Shown piece by piece: positions 1 to 8,464 of a DNA stretch of 64,000 nucleotides (position 1 is the first letter of the stretch; the number at the start of each line of letters is the position of its first letter). The position numbers and the translations under genes are program-made. Under the pieces are notes generated by a model. That model searched no databases. It was not told where the DNA came from and worked only from the letters and a program-made list of their open reading frames with translations. The DNA is from Pomphorhynchus laevis (Eukaryota > Acanthocephala > Palaeacanthocephala > Echinorhynchida > Pomphorhynchidae), in assembly GCA_012934845.2 (NCBI GenBank), contig WNNJ02000467.1:1-64000 (forward strand), read 5' to 3'.

Positions 1-205
1 TTTTAAAAAATTTTATAATTAATTAAAAAATATTTAATTAATATTATATTAATATAATTAATTATATATTATTACACATTTATTGTTTATATCAATAAAA
101 AGGAACTAATATATTATCTATTGTGTAAATATTTTTTATAACTTATAGTTTTTCAAATGCATGTTGATACGCTAAATACAACGAGAAGAAAGTCCAACAC
201 TATTT
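1..205. repeat. 205-bp arm of a distant inverted repeat
   Basis: This segment is the reverse complement of 14,381-14,585, with both arms 205 bp long and no difference that I could find by eye. The arm starts at base 1, so it may continue beyond the window. It is AT-rich and has no coding potential. The arms bracket about 14.2 kb that holds PLE-1, an RTE copy, the 398-bp ribozyme array and LINE-A. Confidence 0.85.
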
Positions 206-260
206 AGTTTTGTTTATTTTATAATTATATAACAATACGTAGACTCAGTTAGCTGATTTA

Positions 261-552
261 ATCATCCATTTAACGACCTATAATAAACAATCGTCAAAAT
301 TACAATTTGATAAAAATCAACGATTCTTCCGGAGCCAGGCTAGTCACACGTCAGCTTTCGTTCAGATAAATATTTTCTGTAATGTTGCAAATTTTGAAAT
401 TGTACAACAGCACTGAGGAAGGTCCAGTAAGGGACCGAAACGTTTGCAAAAAACTTTTTTTCTTGCTTTGAATTCTGGTTTAACACTTTCATTGAAAATA
501 TTTGGTGAGTCTTCGAATGACCCCGGAGCGCGGTTCAACCACAATCTACAAT
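261..552 (+). repeat. 5' terminal repeat (pLTR) of PLE-1
   Basis: A 292-bp direct repeat of 3,070-3,361. Only two substitutions were noticed by eye (in the T-run near 452 and in the CCCCGGAG stretch near 522). PLEs carry such pseudo-LTRs as tandem direct repeats, and near identity implies recent insertion. The repeat holds a hammerhead core at 410-447. The preceding bases 236-259 recur at 21,506-21,529, which suggests that PLE-1 landed inside another dispersed repeat. Confidence 0.85.
410..447 (+). ncRNA. mini hammerhead ribozyme motif in PLE-1 5' pLTR
   Basis: Canonical strand order. GCA (410-412, helix I) abuts CTGAGGA (413-419). One extra A is followed by GGTCC (421-425), a 6-nt loop, GGACC (432-436) and GAA (437-439). 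Then ACGT (440-443) can only form a tiny helix III or pair with a second ACGT in a dimer. The predicted cut follows T444, and TGC (445-447) pairs with GCA. Hammerheads with minimal helix III that work as dimers are known from PLEs. The extra A and the 3-bp helix I make activity uncertain. Confidence 0.7.
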
Positions 553-857
553 GATATTATTAATGAGTCTCTCAATGACCTTGCGCGAATAAAAGCAAGA
601 GTACAATCTCACCGACAATATTTGCAATATTGTTGCCTTCATAATGTAACGACTCCAGGCTTAAAAATCGAAAAGCTATGCAAGTGAACTGGTCACTCTT
701 AACCGATTCTACTGGCCATAGCCTACGGAACAGATTGAATCGAGCGATCAAAACCGCGGAAATTGAGCTTACACGGGTCCTCCGAGATTTCTAATGTTAT
801 GTAGAACGAAGTGATACTACATCCCCGGACGCTAGGGAATATGAAAGATGCTTAGCT
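553..857 (+). other. PLE-1 leader with amino-terminal coding remnants
   Basis: The region between the 5' pLTR and the long ORF is not empty. One frame (to 687) encodes a stretch containing YLQYCCLHNVTTPGLKIEKL, which resembles the amino-terminal region of PLE proteins. A second frame from 687 encodes TDSTGHSLRNRLNRAIKTAE and then stops near 792. The amino end is therefore not continuous with the ORF starting at 858. An intron or a recent lesion could explain this, and the sequence alone does not decide. Confidence 0.5.
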
Positions 858-3092
858 GTGAAAATACATAAGGCCAGGAAACTAACGAATCGACGTCTTA
901 TAGCTGACGACTTGCGATTTCTTCCACTCAAAAGGCTCAGACGATACAAAAACAAAAGACGATGGGAAAACGCAAAACCTGCAGATACTAGCAATGTGAT
1001 GAACACGACATCAACTCCGCTCGACATTGATCAAGAACATCTGCTCTCACTTGGTTTAAATTATGTCCCGTACCCACGAGAATTTCAAAGACATACATTC
1101 GTGTCAAAATTAAAGTATACTGCTCGTAAATGCATGGAGGACATAATCAATCCAACGGACAGATCACATGTGAAGGAGATCCTAAACAGAGAGATCGTTC
1201 GTCCTTACGTCAACGTCCAACCGAACGCACACCGAGGGAAGAATTTCGGGAAGTCGAAACTAAGAGCACTGAATCAACTTAGAGCTAACAATAATGTCGT
1301 CATATGCAACGCAGACAAAGGAAGTAAAGTTGTGGTATGGGATCGACATGACTACAACGAGGAAGCACATAGACAGTTGGATTCAGCCGCATACGTGGAG
1401 ATCAATGAGGATGAGCACAATCGTACCGTACAATTGGTTGCGGAAGCAATCAAGGCATATTTCCCATCAAAAGTGGAAAGAGACAAACTACTTGTGAAAA
1501 ACCCCACTCCAGGGAAGTTCTACATGTTACCCAAAGTACTCAAAGGCATAAATCCAATTCCGGGGCGCCCGATAATCAGTAATCGTGGTACAGCTACAGA
1601 AAAACTTTCGAGGTGGTTGCATGATCAACTATACCCGGTACTCAAAACCACCCCCTCGTTTCTATCAAGCACAGACCACTTTCTCACGTATTTGGAAGGA
1701 GTAAAACACGAAATGCAAGACTGCTTGGTGGCAACCATGGACGTAGTATCTTTGTTTACCTCCATAGACACTCAAAACGGAATAACAGCGATCCGACATA
1801 TGACCACCCATCGGAACTGGACGCCTAAGCAAATTAATTATGTCTGTGACCTCCTGACTGTAGTCCTGAACTCAAATACATTTAAGTTCAATGATCGATG
1901 GTACAAACAGATCACAGGAACGGCAATGGGTACACCTGTAGGACCCACTTACGCCGGCCTTTACGTAGCATACGTCGAACAACGATTCTGGACGAGTCAA
2001 CCATGTCAGCCGCTTATATGGAAAAGGTACGTGGATGACATTTGTATAGCGTGGTCTGGTCCACTAACACATCTCGAGAGTCTGACGGCAGAACTAAATA
2101 GGACTAGCGAACTTCAGTTCACGATTGATTGTCCGGTAAATCAACAAGTACCGTTTCTGGACATCCTGATGTATCGCGATACGCATAACACATGGGAAAC
2201 CAGAAGCTATGAGAAATTTGCAGGGATGAAATCATACGTGCACGCAAGTAGTGGTCACAGCGCAACGACAAAAAGGATGATCTTACGCAATGAAGCAAGA
2301 CGTATGAAAAAACTATGCTCTCTAAACTCAGATTTTGAGCGGAGTCTCACCGACTTATATGCAAATTTCCGAAAGAGGGGTTACTCGCATCGACAGATTG
2401 AAACTCAATTCAATTATGTTCGACGAATAGATCGAAGCGCATTACTGGAATCATCTGTCGATAGTGATCCACCCTCGAATGAATTCGACACTGTGTTCTT
2501 ATACAATCCGCTATTTGATCCCTTACAGAGAATGTTTAACAGAGCTCTTCAACAGCTTGATCCCGAGCTGAGAAATAAGGTTAAGAGACCACGTGTCCGG
2601 TTCAAAAATACGGAAAATTTAATGAGTATGATGAAGAGAACCCCCAAAATCAATAACTTGATAGAACAGGGAAGTGAAGCATGCGGAGACAGACGGTGTG
2701 CAAACTGTTCGGATATGACAAAAACTGCTGAATTTAAAAGCAAGGCTACTGGCTTAACCTATATTATCCACGGACATTTTACATGCAAATCCAAATGCAT
2801 CATTTACGAACATCTCTGTTTAGACTGCTCCGCCCAATATATTGGTCAAACCATTACCAAATATAATATAAGGGCCAACAATCGCCGAAAGTATTTGCGT
2901 AACAAGCGAACGGGAGCAGACGGCGCGGTTGCTCACTTGGTGGAGAATCCAGAACATCGGATGTCGACGACTATTATCGACGGCCTAATAGTAGACAACG
3001 CAAAGCGAAAACGCCGTGAAAAATATTGGATAGGTCAGTTGATGACTGATAGATCTTTAAATACCAATGATCATCCATTTAACGACCTATAA
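858..3092 (+). CDS. PLE-1 polyprotein: reverse transcriptase plus GIY-YIG endonuclease
   Basis: A 744-codon open frame. Near residues 148-166 it has the PLE signature NADKGSKVVVWDRHDY. LPKVLKG and PGRPIISNRGTATEKLSRW follow, then TMDVVSLFTSI (RT motif A), GTAMGTPVGPTYAGLYVAY (motif B), KRYVDDICIAW (catalytic YVDD) and VPFLDILMYRD. The C-terminal third has CGDRRCANC and then IIYEHLCLDCSAQYIGQT, the GIY-YIG nuclease core. Such proteins copy element RNA at a nicked target. The C-terminus runs into the 3' pLTR (last codons NDHPFNDL). With near-identical flanking repeats and no internal stop, the RT-EN part looks whole. The true start is uncertain; 858 is the first ATG after an upstream stop. Confidence 0.9.
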   Translation: MKIHKARKLTNRRLIADDLRFLPLKRLRRYKNKRRWENAKPADTSNVMNTTSTPLDIDQEHLLSLGLNYVPYPREFQRHTFVSKLKYTARKCMEDIINPTDRSHVKEILNREIVRPYVNVQPNAHRGKNFGKSKLRALNQLRANNNVVICNADKGSKVVVWDRHDYNEEAHRQLDSAAYVEINEDEHNRTVQLVAEAIKAYFPSKVERDKLLVKNPTPGKFYMLPKVLKGINPIPGRPIISNRGTATEKLSRWLHDQLYPVLKTTPSFLSSTDHFLTYLEGVKHEMQDCLVATMDVVSLFTSIDTQNGITAIRHMTTHRNWTPKQINYVCDLLTVVLNSNTFKFNDRWYKQITGTAMGTPVGPTYAGLYVAYVEQRFWTSQPCQPLIWKRYVDDICIAWSGPLTHLESLTAELNRTSELQFTIDCPVNQQVPFLDILMYRDTHNTWETRSYEKFAGMKSYVHASSGHSATTKRMILRNEARRMKKLCSLNSDFERSLTDLYANFRKRGYSHRQIETQFNYVRRIDRSALLESSVDSDPPSNEFDTVFLYNPLFDPLQRMFNRALQQLDPELRNKVKRPRVRFKNTENLMSMMKRTPKINNLIEQGSEACGDRRCANCSDMTKTAEFKSKATGLTYIIHGHFTCKSKCIIYEHLCLDCSAQYIGQTITKYNIRANNRRKYLRNKRTGADGAVAHLVENPEHRMSTTIIDGLIVDNAKRKRREKYWIGQLMTDRSLNTNDHPFNDL

Positions 3093-3361
3093 TAAACAAT
3101 CGTCAAAATTACAATTTGATAAAAATCAACGATTCTTCCGGAGCCAGGCTAGTCACACGTCAGCTTTCGTTCAGATAAATATTTTCTGTAATGTTGCAAA
3201 TTTTGAAATTGTACAACAGCACTGAGGAAGGTCCAGTAAGGGACCGAAACGTTTGCAAAAAACTGTTTTTCTTGCTTTGAATTCTGGTTTAACACTTTCA
3301 TTGAAAATATTTGGTGAGTCTTCGAATGACCCCAGAGCGCGGTTCAACCACAATCTACAAT
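3070..3361 (+). repeat. 3' terminal repeat (pLTR) of PLE-1
   Basis: Direct copy of 261-552 with the same length. Its first bases overlap the end of the RT-EN frame. A hammerhead core lies at 3,219-3,256 (CTGAGGA 3,222-3,228, GAAAC 3,246-3,250). The predicted cut sites in the two repeats are 2,809 nt apart, so cleavage of an RNA spanning both would release a unit-length RNA. A (TA)n tract of about 20 bp (3,360-3,379) follows immediately. Confidence 0.85.
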
Positions 3362-3381
3362 ATATATATATATATATATCA

Positions 3382-4490
3382 CATCATCAATTCGAAGATT
3401 TTTAGATGAATCACATCATCCATTCGAAGATGTTCTGGAGGACGATCAGGAACCTTCGTGTTGGAAACAAAAAACTTCTTAAGCTGTCTATGACAAGAGA
3501 GAATCAATGCTGACTGGCATTGGAGATATTTTTGGTTGTTGGAAAGATCATTTGAGGAGTATTCTTTATCCGAGGGATATGCCTTCTCTTGTAGAAGTAG
3601 AGCCTTAAAAATAAATAGAAGCGCTCATCTCTTTGGAAGAGGTCATTGCTGTTTTTAAAATCTTTGTAATGGCAATTCTTATGGAGTAGACTAGATTTGA
3701 CCTGAAACTTTGGCATGAAGTATCTAACACGGATATTCAATGTTGCATTGAAGTCGGGCAAGCTTCTAGATAGTGGCGAACTGCAATGGTGGTACCGAGC
3801 TTTAAGAAATGTGATAGAAGAATGTGTTCCAATTATCGGGGCATCACTTTTCTTAGCCAAATTAGTAATGTATTTGCTAGGATTCTTGAGTTAAAGATAT
3901 GGCTTATAGTTGATGGGCAGTTGCAATGTGGCTTTCGTCCAGGTCGTATAACTACAGATCAGTTCTTTACTCTCTCAACTTTCCTTGAATGGTCTCGGGA
4001 GTTCGCTCAATCGGTTTACATGTGTTCTGTAGATTTAAAGTAGGCGTTCAACCGAGCTCCGCGAGAGAGGTTGTGAGAGATACTAAGAGAGTATGGAGTA
4101 CCACACTATCTTCGGGTAGCCTTGCTTCTCTGTATGAACAAAGTATGTGTTGTGTTCGTTTTGTAGGTAGGAAGTCTGAATCATTTCTAGTAGGCGTTGG
4201 GCTACGTCAGGGTTGTGGAAAACCTCGGAGGGTATTCCAGGTGGACTTTCTGAAAAGAGATTTTGAGGTAAGACCTCGGTACAGGTGGAGAGATCAAATC
4301 TCGAAACTCGTTAAAGACCGCCTTGTGCTATCTGAAATCGCGATTCTGGTCTGACGCCCAGTATCGCGATGTCTAAAGTACTTTGGTTCGTGCACTGCCT
4401 CCACGATCCGAAACCCGAACTAGTTGTTGACAGGTAAAATTTTGTATATTATTTGTTTTTTTTTGTCAAGAAATTATTGTTTTTGTATTT
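3382..4490 (+). mobile_element. RTE-like LINE fragment, internally deleted
   Basis: Decayed RT of a Rex3/RTE-type LINE. 3,786-4,043 encodes MVVPSFKKCDRRMCSNYRGI followed by QCGFRPGRITTDQFFTL and YMCSVDLK. 3,989-4,354 has SEPFLVGVGLRQGC-like residues and then jumps to the C-terminal FEVRPRYRWRDQISKL segment, so several hundred bases around the catalytic motif are missing. The 3' tail (TTTTTTTTGTCAAGAAATTATTG) matches the tails at about 13,590 and 44,400 (inverted), marking the element's 3' end. Frameshifts and stops make it non-functional. Confidence 0.8.
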
Positions 4491-4556
4491 ATCTTACATT
4501 TTTTATTTCAACATTGTAATTCGTGTTTATCTAACGATGTATTACCTTACTAATAG

Positions 4557-4628
4557 GCAATCCATCATTTACAATAAAATAGATCTTTTAAATTCAGAAC
4601 TTGATAATTGCGATTTCTATTTAAAAGA
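4557..4628 (+). pseudogene. possible decayed LRR exon
   Basis: TAATAG precedes G|CAA TCC ATC..., which reads SIIYNKIDLLNSELD in the same phase as the clean LRR exons downstream. At 72 nt there is no GT donor, and the frame stays open past the expected end. It may be a lost exon or a chance open stretch. Confidence 0.3.
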
Positions 4629-4673
4629 CATTTGTTGTATGTTGTTGAAACAAGTCACAATTTGGGCAGTTGT

Positions 4674-4813
4674 ATTGAACCAAAAATACAAACATTGAAT
4701 TTTTCTGAAATTCATATATATGATATCAATATATAAATCCATTATTGAATCAAAAATACAAACATTGAATTTTTCTGAAATTCATATATATGATATCAAT
4801 ATATAAATCCATA
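4674..4813. repeat. tandem duplication, about 71-bp unit
   Basis: Two adjacent near-identical copies of an AT-rich unit containing AAAAATACAAACATTGAAT. 4,814-5,226 shows only AT-rich sequence with no gene signal. Confidence 0.75.
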
Positions 4814-5226
4814 CGATATCAATATATCTGAATATTGAAAATATACAAGAAAGATGTTTATAATGCTTAGCTGTTATGCAACCTTTTGTACAATTTTGTT
4901 AAAGTATCTATAAATGACGTTATAATATATAAAATATAACGTATTTACACAAGTGTTTAATTTATATAGATTAATAGATCATATTAATATTTACAGATTC
5001 ATTTAAAATTTCCAAAATTGCAAATGTTGAAATTAATTTCTTTTGATTGTTTTGTTTTATTGACTCTAAATTTGATTTTGGTTATTTAAAATTGTTCAAT
5101 ATGTTACCGATTTAACAGATTCTTCCAAAAGAATGCATTGAAAAATTAATAAAACATATATTTAATAATTTATTATAAAAATTACTTTATAAATTATAAG
5201 TTTTCCTACGCTTCTTCACCATATAG

Positions 5227-5280
5227 ACGATTAACTGGCAATCCGAACGACTTTGAGTTAGAATGTAATACACAGTTAAC
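5227..5280 (+). CDS. short LRR-type exon, 54 nt
   Basis: ATATAG precedes A|CGA TTA ACT GGC AAT CCG and GTGAGT follows. The 54 nt use the same phase as the 72-nt LRR exons downstream. It reads RLTGNPNDFELECNTQLT; GNP followed by a Cys resembles the end of an LRR or the start of a cysteine cap. It could belong to the same + strand LRR gene. 5,281-5,650 holds nothing recognisable. Confidence 0.45.
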
Positions 5281-5654
5281 GTGAGTGAATTCGTTTTAAG
5301 CGATTAGCTTATCTAATCTTTCATGAAGGGATCTTCGTTTCAATAGATTGCAATCACACCAAGTAGCGCGGAAGAAAATCTTCACAGCTATTATTCTGTA
5401 TGTTTCAAAGTTTTTTGCTATAAGCATAGTCAACGTGTTTATAAATTAATTTAAATTTGTAAAATTTAACTGATAATATCGTCTAAGTGAATTTGCTAGA
5501 ATATAAAATGTTTAATTTTGTATTTAAGATGTAGAGGGATAATGTCTATAGTTAATTTATTACTCTCATGAAATTTTATTGAATTGTATATAAGAAATCA
5601 GCCCAGATAAAATAAGACATAATTACTTCTATTTATCTGGATTATAATATTTAA

Positions 5655-6640
5655 TTTGCATTTAAGTTTTGCTATTTACCATAACCGTATTTGCCTTTGT
5701 GTCCACTAAACATAATGAACTGCAATCACCTTATATTACATTCTCTTGTATTTATAGTATCAACATGTATTTTGAAAACTAATTTACATCTGCTGAGTAA
5801 ATTTAAATTATTTAGTTGTTTGAACATTTAGATCTAACCTTGGACTGAAGGTTCGATCCATTTTGTTCAAATTGCTTAACCGTCGGCTCTCTGATTACAC
5901 GTAGGAGTAATGTGTAACAATGCTATTTTGGCATCGATTATTCGGTACAATCTTACAGTACTCATTGGCGAACTGAATCCAGATTATGTTCGTGCTTTCG
6001 ATTTGTGAACTTCTAAATTAGACACAATAATTTTGGCACAAATAACAATAACCATATTTGCCTTTGTGTTCACTAGAAATAAGTGAATTACAATCCCCTT
6101 GTATTTACCGTATCAACATGTAATTGGAGAACTAATTTACATCTGCTGAGTAAATTTAAATTGTTTAATTGTGAAAACCTTCAGATCGAACGTTAGACAT
6201 AAAGGTTAGATCTATTTTGTCCAAAGTGCTTACCCGTCGGCTCTCTGGCGGCGCTTGAGAGCAAGCTTAACTTCGAGTGAATTTGGGGGGGGGAACGGGC
6301 TGTTTATCAATCGAACAATATAGCGGCGCAGCCTTCGGAACTTTTGTAATGTCTACCAACGCTCTTTTGGCATTGATTATTCGGTACAATCTTGCAGTTC
6401 TCATTGGCGAACTGAATCCAGATTATGTTCGTGCTTTTGATATGTTAACTTCAAAATTAGGCACAATAATTTTAGCACAAATAACAAACACCATATTTGC
6501 CTTTGTGTTCACTAGAAATAAGTGAATTACGACCTCCTTGTATTTACCGTATCAACATGTAATTGGAGAAATAATTTACATCTGCTGAGTAAATTTAAAT
6601 TGTTTAATTGTAAAAACCTTCAGATCGAACGTTATTATCT
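5655..6640 (+). repeat. tandem copies of a dispersed repeat carrying a small ORF
   Basis: Units starting near 5,680, 6,045 and 6,490 share blocks such as TTTGCCTTTGTGTNCACTA and ACATCTGCTGAGTAAATTTAAAT. Further partial copies lie at 8,170-8,270 and 14,070-14,450. Between the blocks is a coding-like stretch (intact at 6,277-6,525, decayed at 5,910-6,085 and 14,080-14,240). Confidence 0.7.
6277..6525 (+). CDS. 82-codon ORF of an unknown repeated family
   Basis: Not recognised. It reads through a hydrophobic stretch (NALLALIIRYNLAVLIGELN), then PDYVRAFDMLTSKLGTIILA, and ends IFAFVFTRNK. Two decayed relatives in the window keep ELNPDYVRAFD or ELNPDYVGAFD, so the reading frame was once coding or was copied with the repeat. 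One or two membrane segments are possible. It may be the 3' exon of a host gene or part of a transposon ORF, and I cannot choose between them. The GGGGGGG run near 6,283 may hide a frameshift. Confidence 0.35.
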   Translation: MNLGGGTGCLSIEQYSGAAFGTFVMSTNALLALIIRYNLAVLIGELNPDYVRAFDMLTSKLGTIILAQITNTIFAFVFTRNK

Positions 6641-6654
6641 AGATTATAATGTTT

Positions 6655-7212
6655 TAATTTTATTTATTAATTGTATTTGATTGCATCTGTGAGCTGAAAT
6701 TTTTCCGATTGTGGCACGATATTATCCTCACAGGTATTGATCTTATTTTTGATACAGCAGGACGCTACTAATCAGTCTGGGTGGGTCTCATCAGCTGCTG
6801 ACCCAGACCTACATTTCACGTTTCGACCCTTATTATCTGCTTTCTCCGTTGACTGATGCTGATCGAATTTGAACTCAGGACGTCTGTATCGTGATTCAAC
6901 GCAACATTCACTAAGCTGGCTGCTCCAGTGGCGTAGATATACATTTCTGTATATTACTTTTGGTAGGGGATCGTATTCTAACGATCTATTAGAAACCTAC
7001 CCGATGTGTGTGATCCGCTAGCCGGATCACCCGTTTTTTCATGCTGCCACTTGCAATGATAGTTTTTAATTGTATTTGATTGCATCTGTGAGCTGAAATT
7101 TTTCCGATTGTGGTACGATATTATCCTCACATGTATTGATCTTATTTTTGATACAGCAGGACGCTACTAATCAGTCTGGGCGGGTCTCATCAGCTGCTGA
7201 CCCAAACCTACA
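6655..7212 (-). repeat. inverted part of the 398-bp ribozyme repeat array
   Basis: About 1.4 units of the repeat described at 7,213-8,159, in the opposite orientation. The reverse complements of the GAAAC and CUGAUGA cores lie near 6,828 and 6,793. The reverse complement of the tRNA-like boxes lies near 6,890-6,930. The flip point is near 7,212, where the opposing copies form a foldback. Confidence 0.85.
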
Positions 7213-7626
7213 TAAGGGCAGATAATAAGGGTCGAAACGTGAAATGTAGGTCTGGGTCAGCAGCTGATGAGCCCCACCCAGACTGATTAGTAGCGTCCTG
7301 CTGTATCAAAAATAAGATCAATACCTGTGAGGATAATATTGTGCCACAATCGGAAAATTTTCAGCTCACAGATGCAATCAAATACAATTAAAAACTATCA
7401 TTGCAAGTGGCAGCATGAAAAACGGGTGATCCGGCTAGCGGATCACACACATCGGGTAGGTTTCTAATAGATCGTTAGAATACGATCCTCTACCAAAAGT
7501 AATATGCAGAAATGTATATCTACACCACTGGAGCAGCCAGCTTAGTGTATGTTGCGTTGAATTACGATACAGACGTCCTGAGTTCAAATCCGATCAGCAT
7601 CAGTCAACGGAGAAAACAGATAATAA

Positions 7627-7701
7627 GGGTCGAAACGTGAAATGTAGGTCTGGGTCAGCAGCTGATGAGACCCACCCAGACTGATTAGTAGCGTCCTGCT
7701 G
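7627..7701 (+). ncRNA. hammerhead-like motif with non-standard strand order (unit 2)
   Basis: GGGTC (7,627-7,631) abuts GAA(A) (7,632-7,635). ACGT (7,635-7,638) starts helix III. CAGCAG (7,656-7,661) abuts CTGATGA (7,662-7,668), which abuts GACCC (7,669-7,673). GCGT (7,691-7,694) plus C7,695 give the cleavage triplet GUC, and CTGCTG (7,696-7,701) follows. Pairings are GGGTC/GACCC (helix II), ACGT/GCGT (helix III, one G-U) and CAGCAG/CTGCTG (helix I). A competing 8-bp hairpin GTCTGGGT/ACCCAGAC (7,648-7,655 and 7,674-7,681) encloses the CUGAUGA strand. Within one unit the order is GAAA, CUGAUGA, NUH. A standard fold would need the CUGAUGA strand from the previous unit. Confidence 0.65.
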
Positions 7702-7928
7702 TATCAAAAATAAGATCAATACCTGTGAGGATAATATCGTGCCACAATCGGAAAAATTTCAGCTCACAGATGCAATCAAATACAATTAAAAACTATCATT
7801 GCAAGTGGCAGCATGATAAAACAGGTGATCCGGCTAGCGGATCACACACATCGGGTAGGTTTCTAATAGATCGTTAGAATACGATCCCCTACCAAAAGTA
7901 ATATACAGAAATGTATATCTACACCACT

Positions 7929-8001
7929 GGGGCAGCCAGCTTAGTGGATGTTGCGTTGAATCCCGATACAGACGACCTGAGTTCAAATCCGATCAGCATC
8001 A
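7929..8001 (+). other. tRNA-like pol III promoter boxes in the repeat unit
   Basis: AGCTTAGTGGA (about 7,938-7,948) matches a tRNA A box. GAGTTCAAATCC (7,979-7,990) matches the B box, with spacing of about 41 nt as in tRNA genes. The unit before carries the same pair near 7,540-7,592. The acceptor and T stems do not pair well, so this is a tRNA-derived promoter or head, as in SINEs, not a tRNA gene. It could drive transcription of the ribozyme units. Confidence 0.6.
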
Positions 8002-8464
8002 GTCAACGGAGAAAGCAGATAATAAGGGTCGAAACGTGAAATGTAGGTATAAGTCAGCAGCTGATTAGACCCACCCAGACTGATTAGTAGCGTCCTGCTG
8101 TATCAAAAATAAGTTCAATACCTGTGAGGATAATATCGTGCCACAATCTAGAAAAATTTTATTTATGTTGAGCTTTTTATTATAACCATATTTGCTTTTG
8201 TGCCCACTAAGTATAAGTGAATCCCATTATATTTACGGTATCAGCATGCATTTGGAAAACCATGATTTATAAATATCTTAATAATATTATGTCCGAAGAG
8301 GTAATATAAAAATAGATAATATAAAAATAATATAAGATAGATAATATAAGTTTTTTTAAGACAATAATAATATAATATACAATTTTGGGTTACTCGCAAA
8401 TAGGTCCATTTTATTATTGTCTTCAACATGTCAACGAAAGTGAAAAAGTTTTTTTTCTGATCAC

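Larger units (their letters stand above)
7213..8159 (+). repeat. tandem 398/399-bp units with hammerhead core and tRNA-like boxes
   Basis: The landmark GTCGAAAC recurs at 7,231, 7,629 and 8,028, giving unit lengths of 398 and 399 bp. Each unit runs: hammerhead-like core (about 75 nt), about 250 nt of unique sequence including GATCCGGCTAGCGGATCA, then a tRNA-like A box/B box pair, then the next core. Tandem units of a few hundred bp with a hammerhead are the hallmark of animal retrozymes, non-coding elements thought to be mobilised by PLE machinery. No ORF was seen. The middle unit has the best preserved core; the last has CTGATTA in place of CTGATGA. Confidence 0.8.

Noticed and set aside
2549-2743. 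- strand ORFs inside PLE-1
   Set aside because: Shadows of the 858-3,092 frame with no own motifs.
4453-4698. 81-codon ORF as an independent gene
   Set aside because: It starts in the RTE tail T-run; only the possible LRR exon part (4,557 onward) has support.
7929-8001. A functional tRNA gene
   Set aside because: A and B boxes fit, but the acceptor, anticodon and T stems do not pair; it is a tRNA-like promoter head repeated in each unit.
8241-8429. Short - strand ORF in AT-rich DNA
   Set aside because: Low-complexity Leu/Ile/Tyr-rich translation of an AT repeat.
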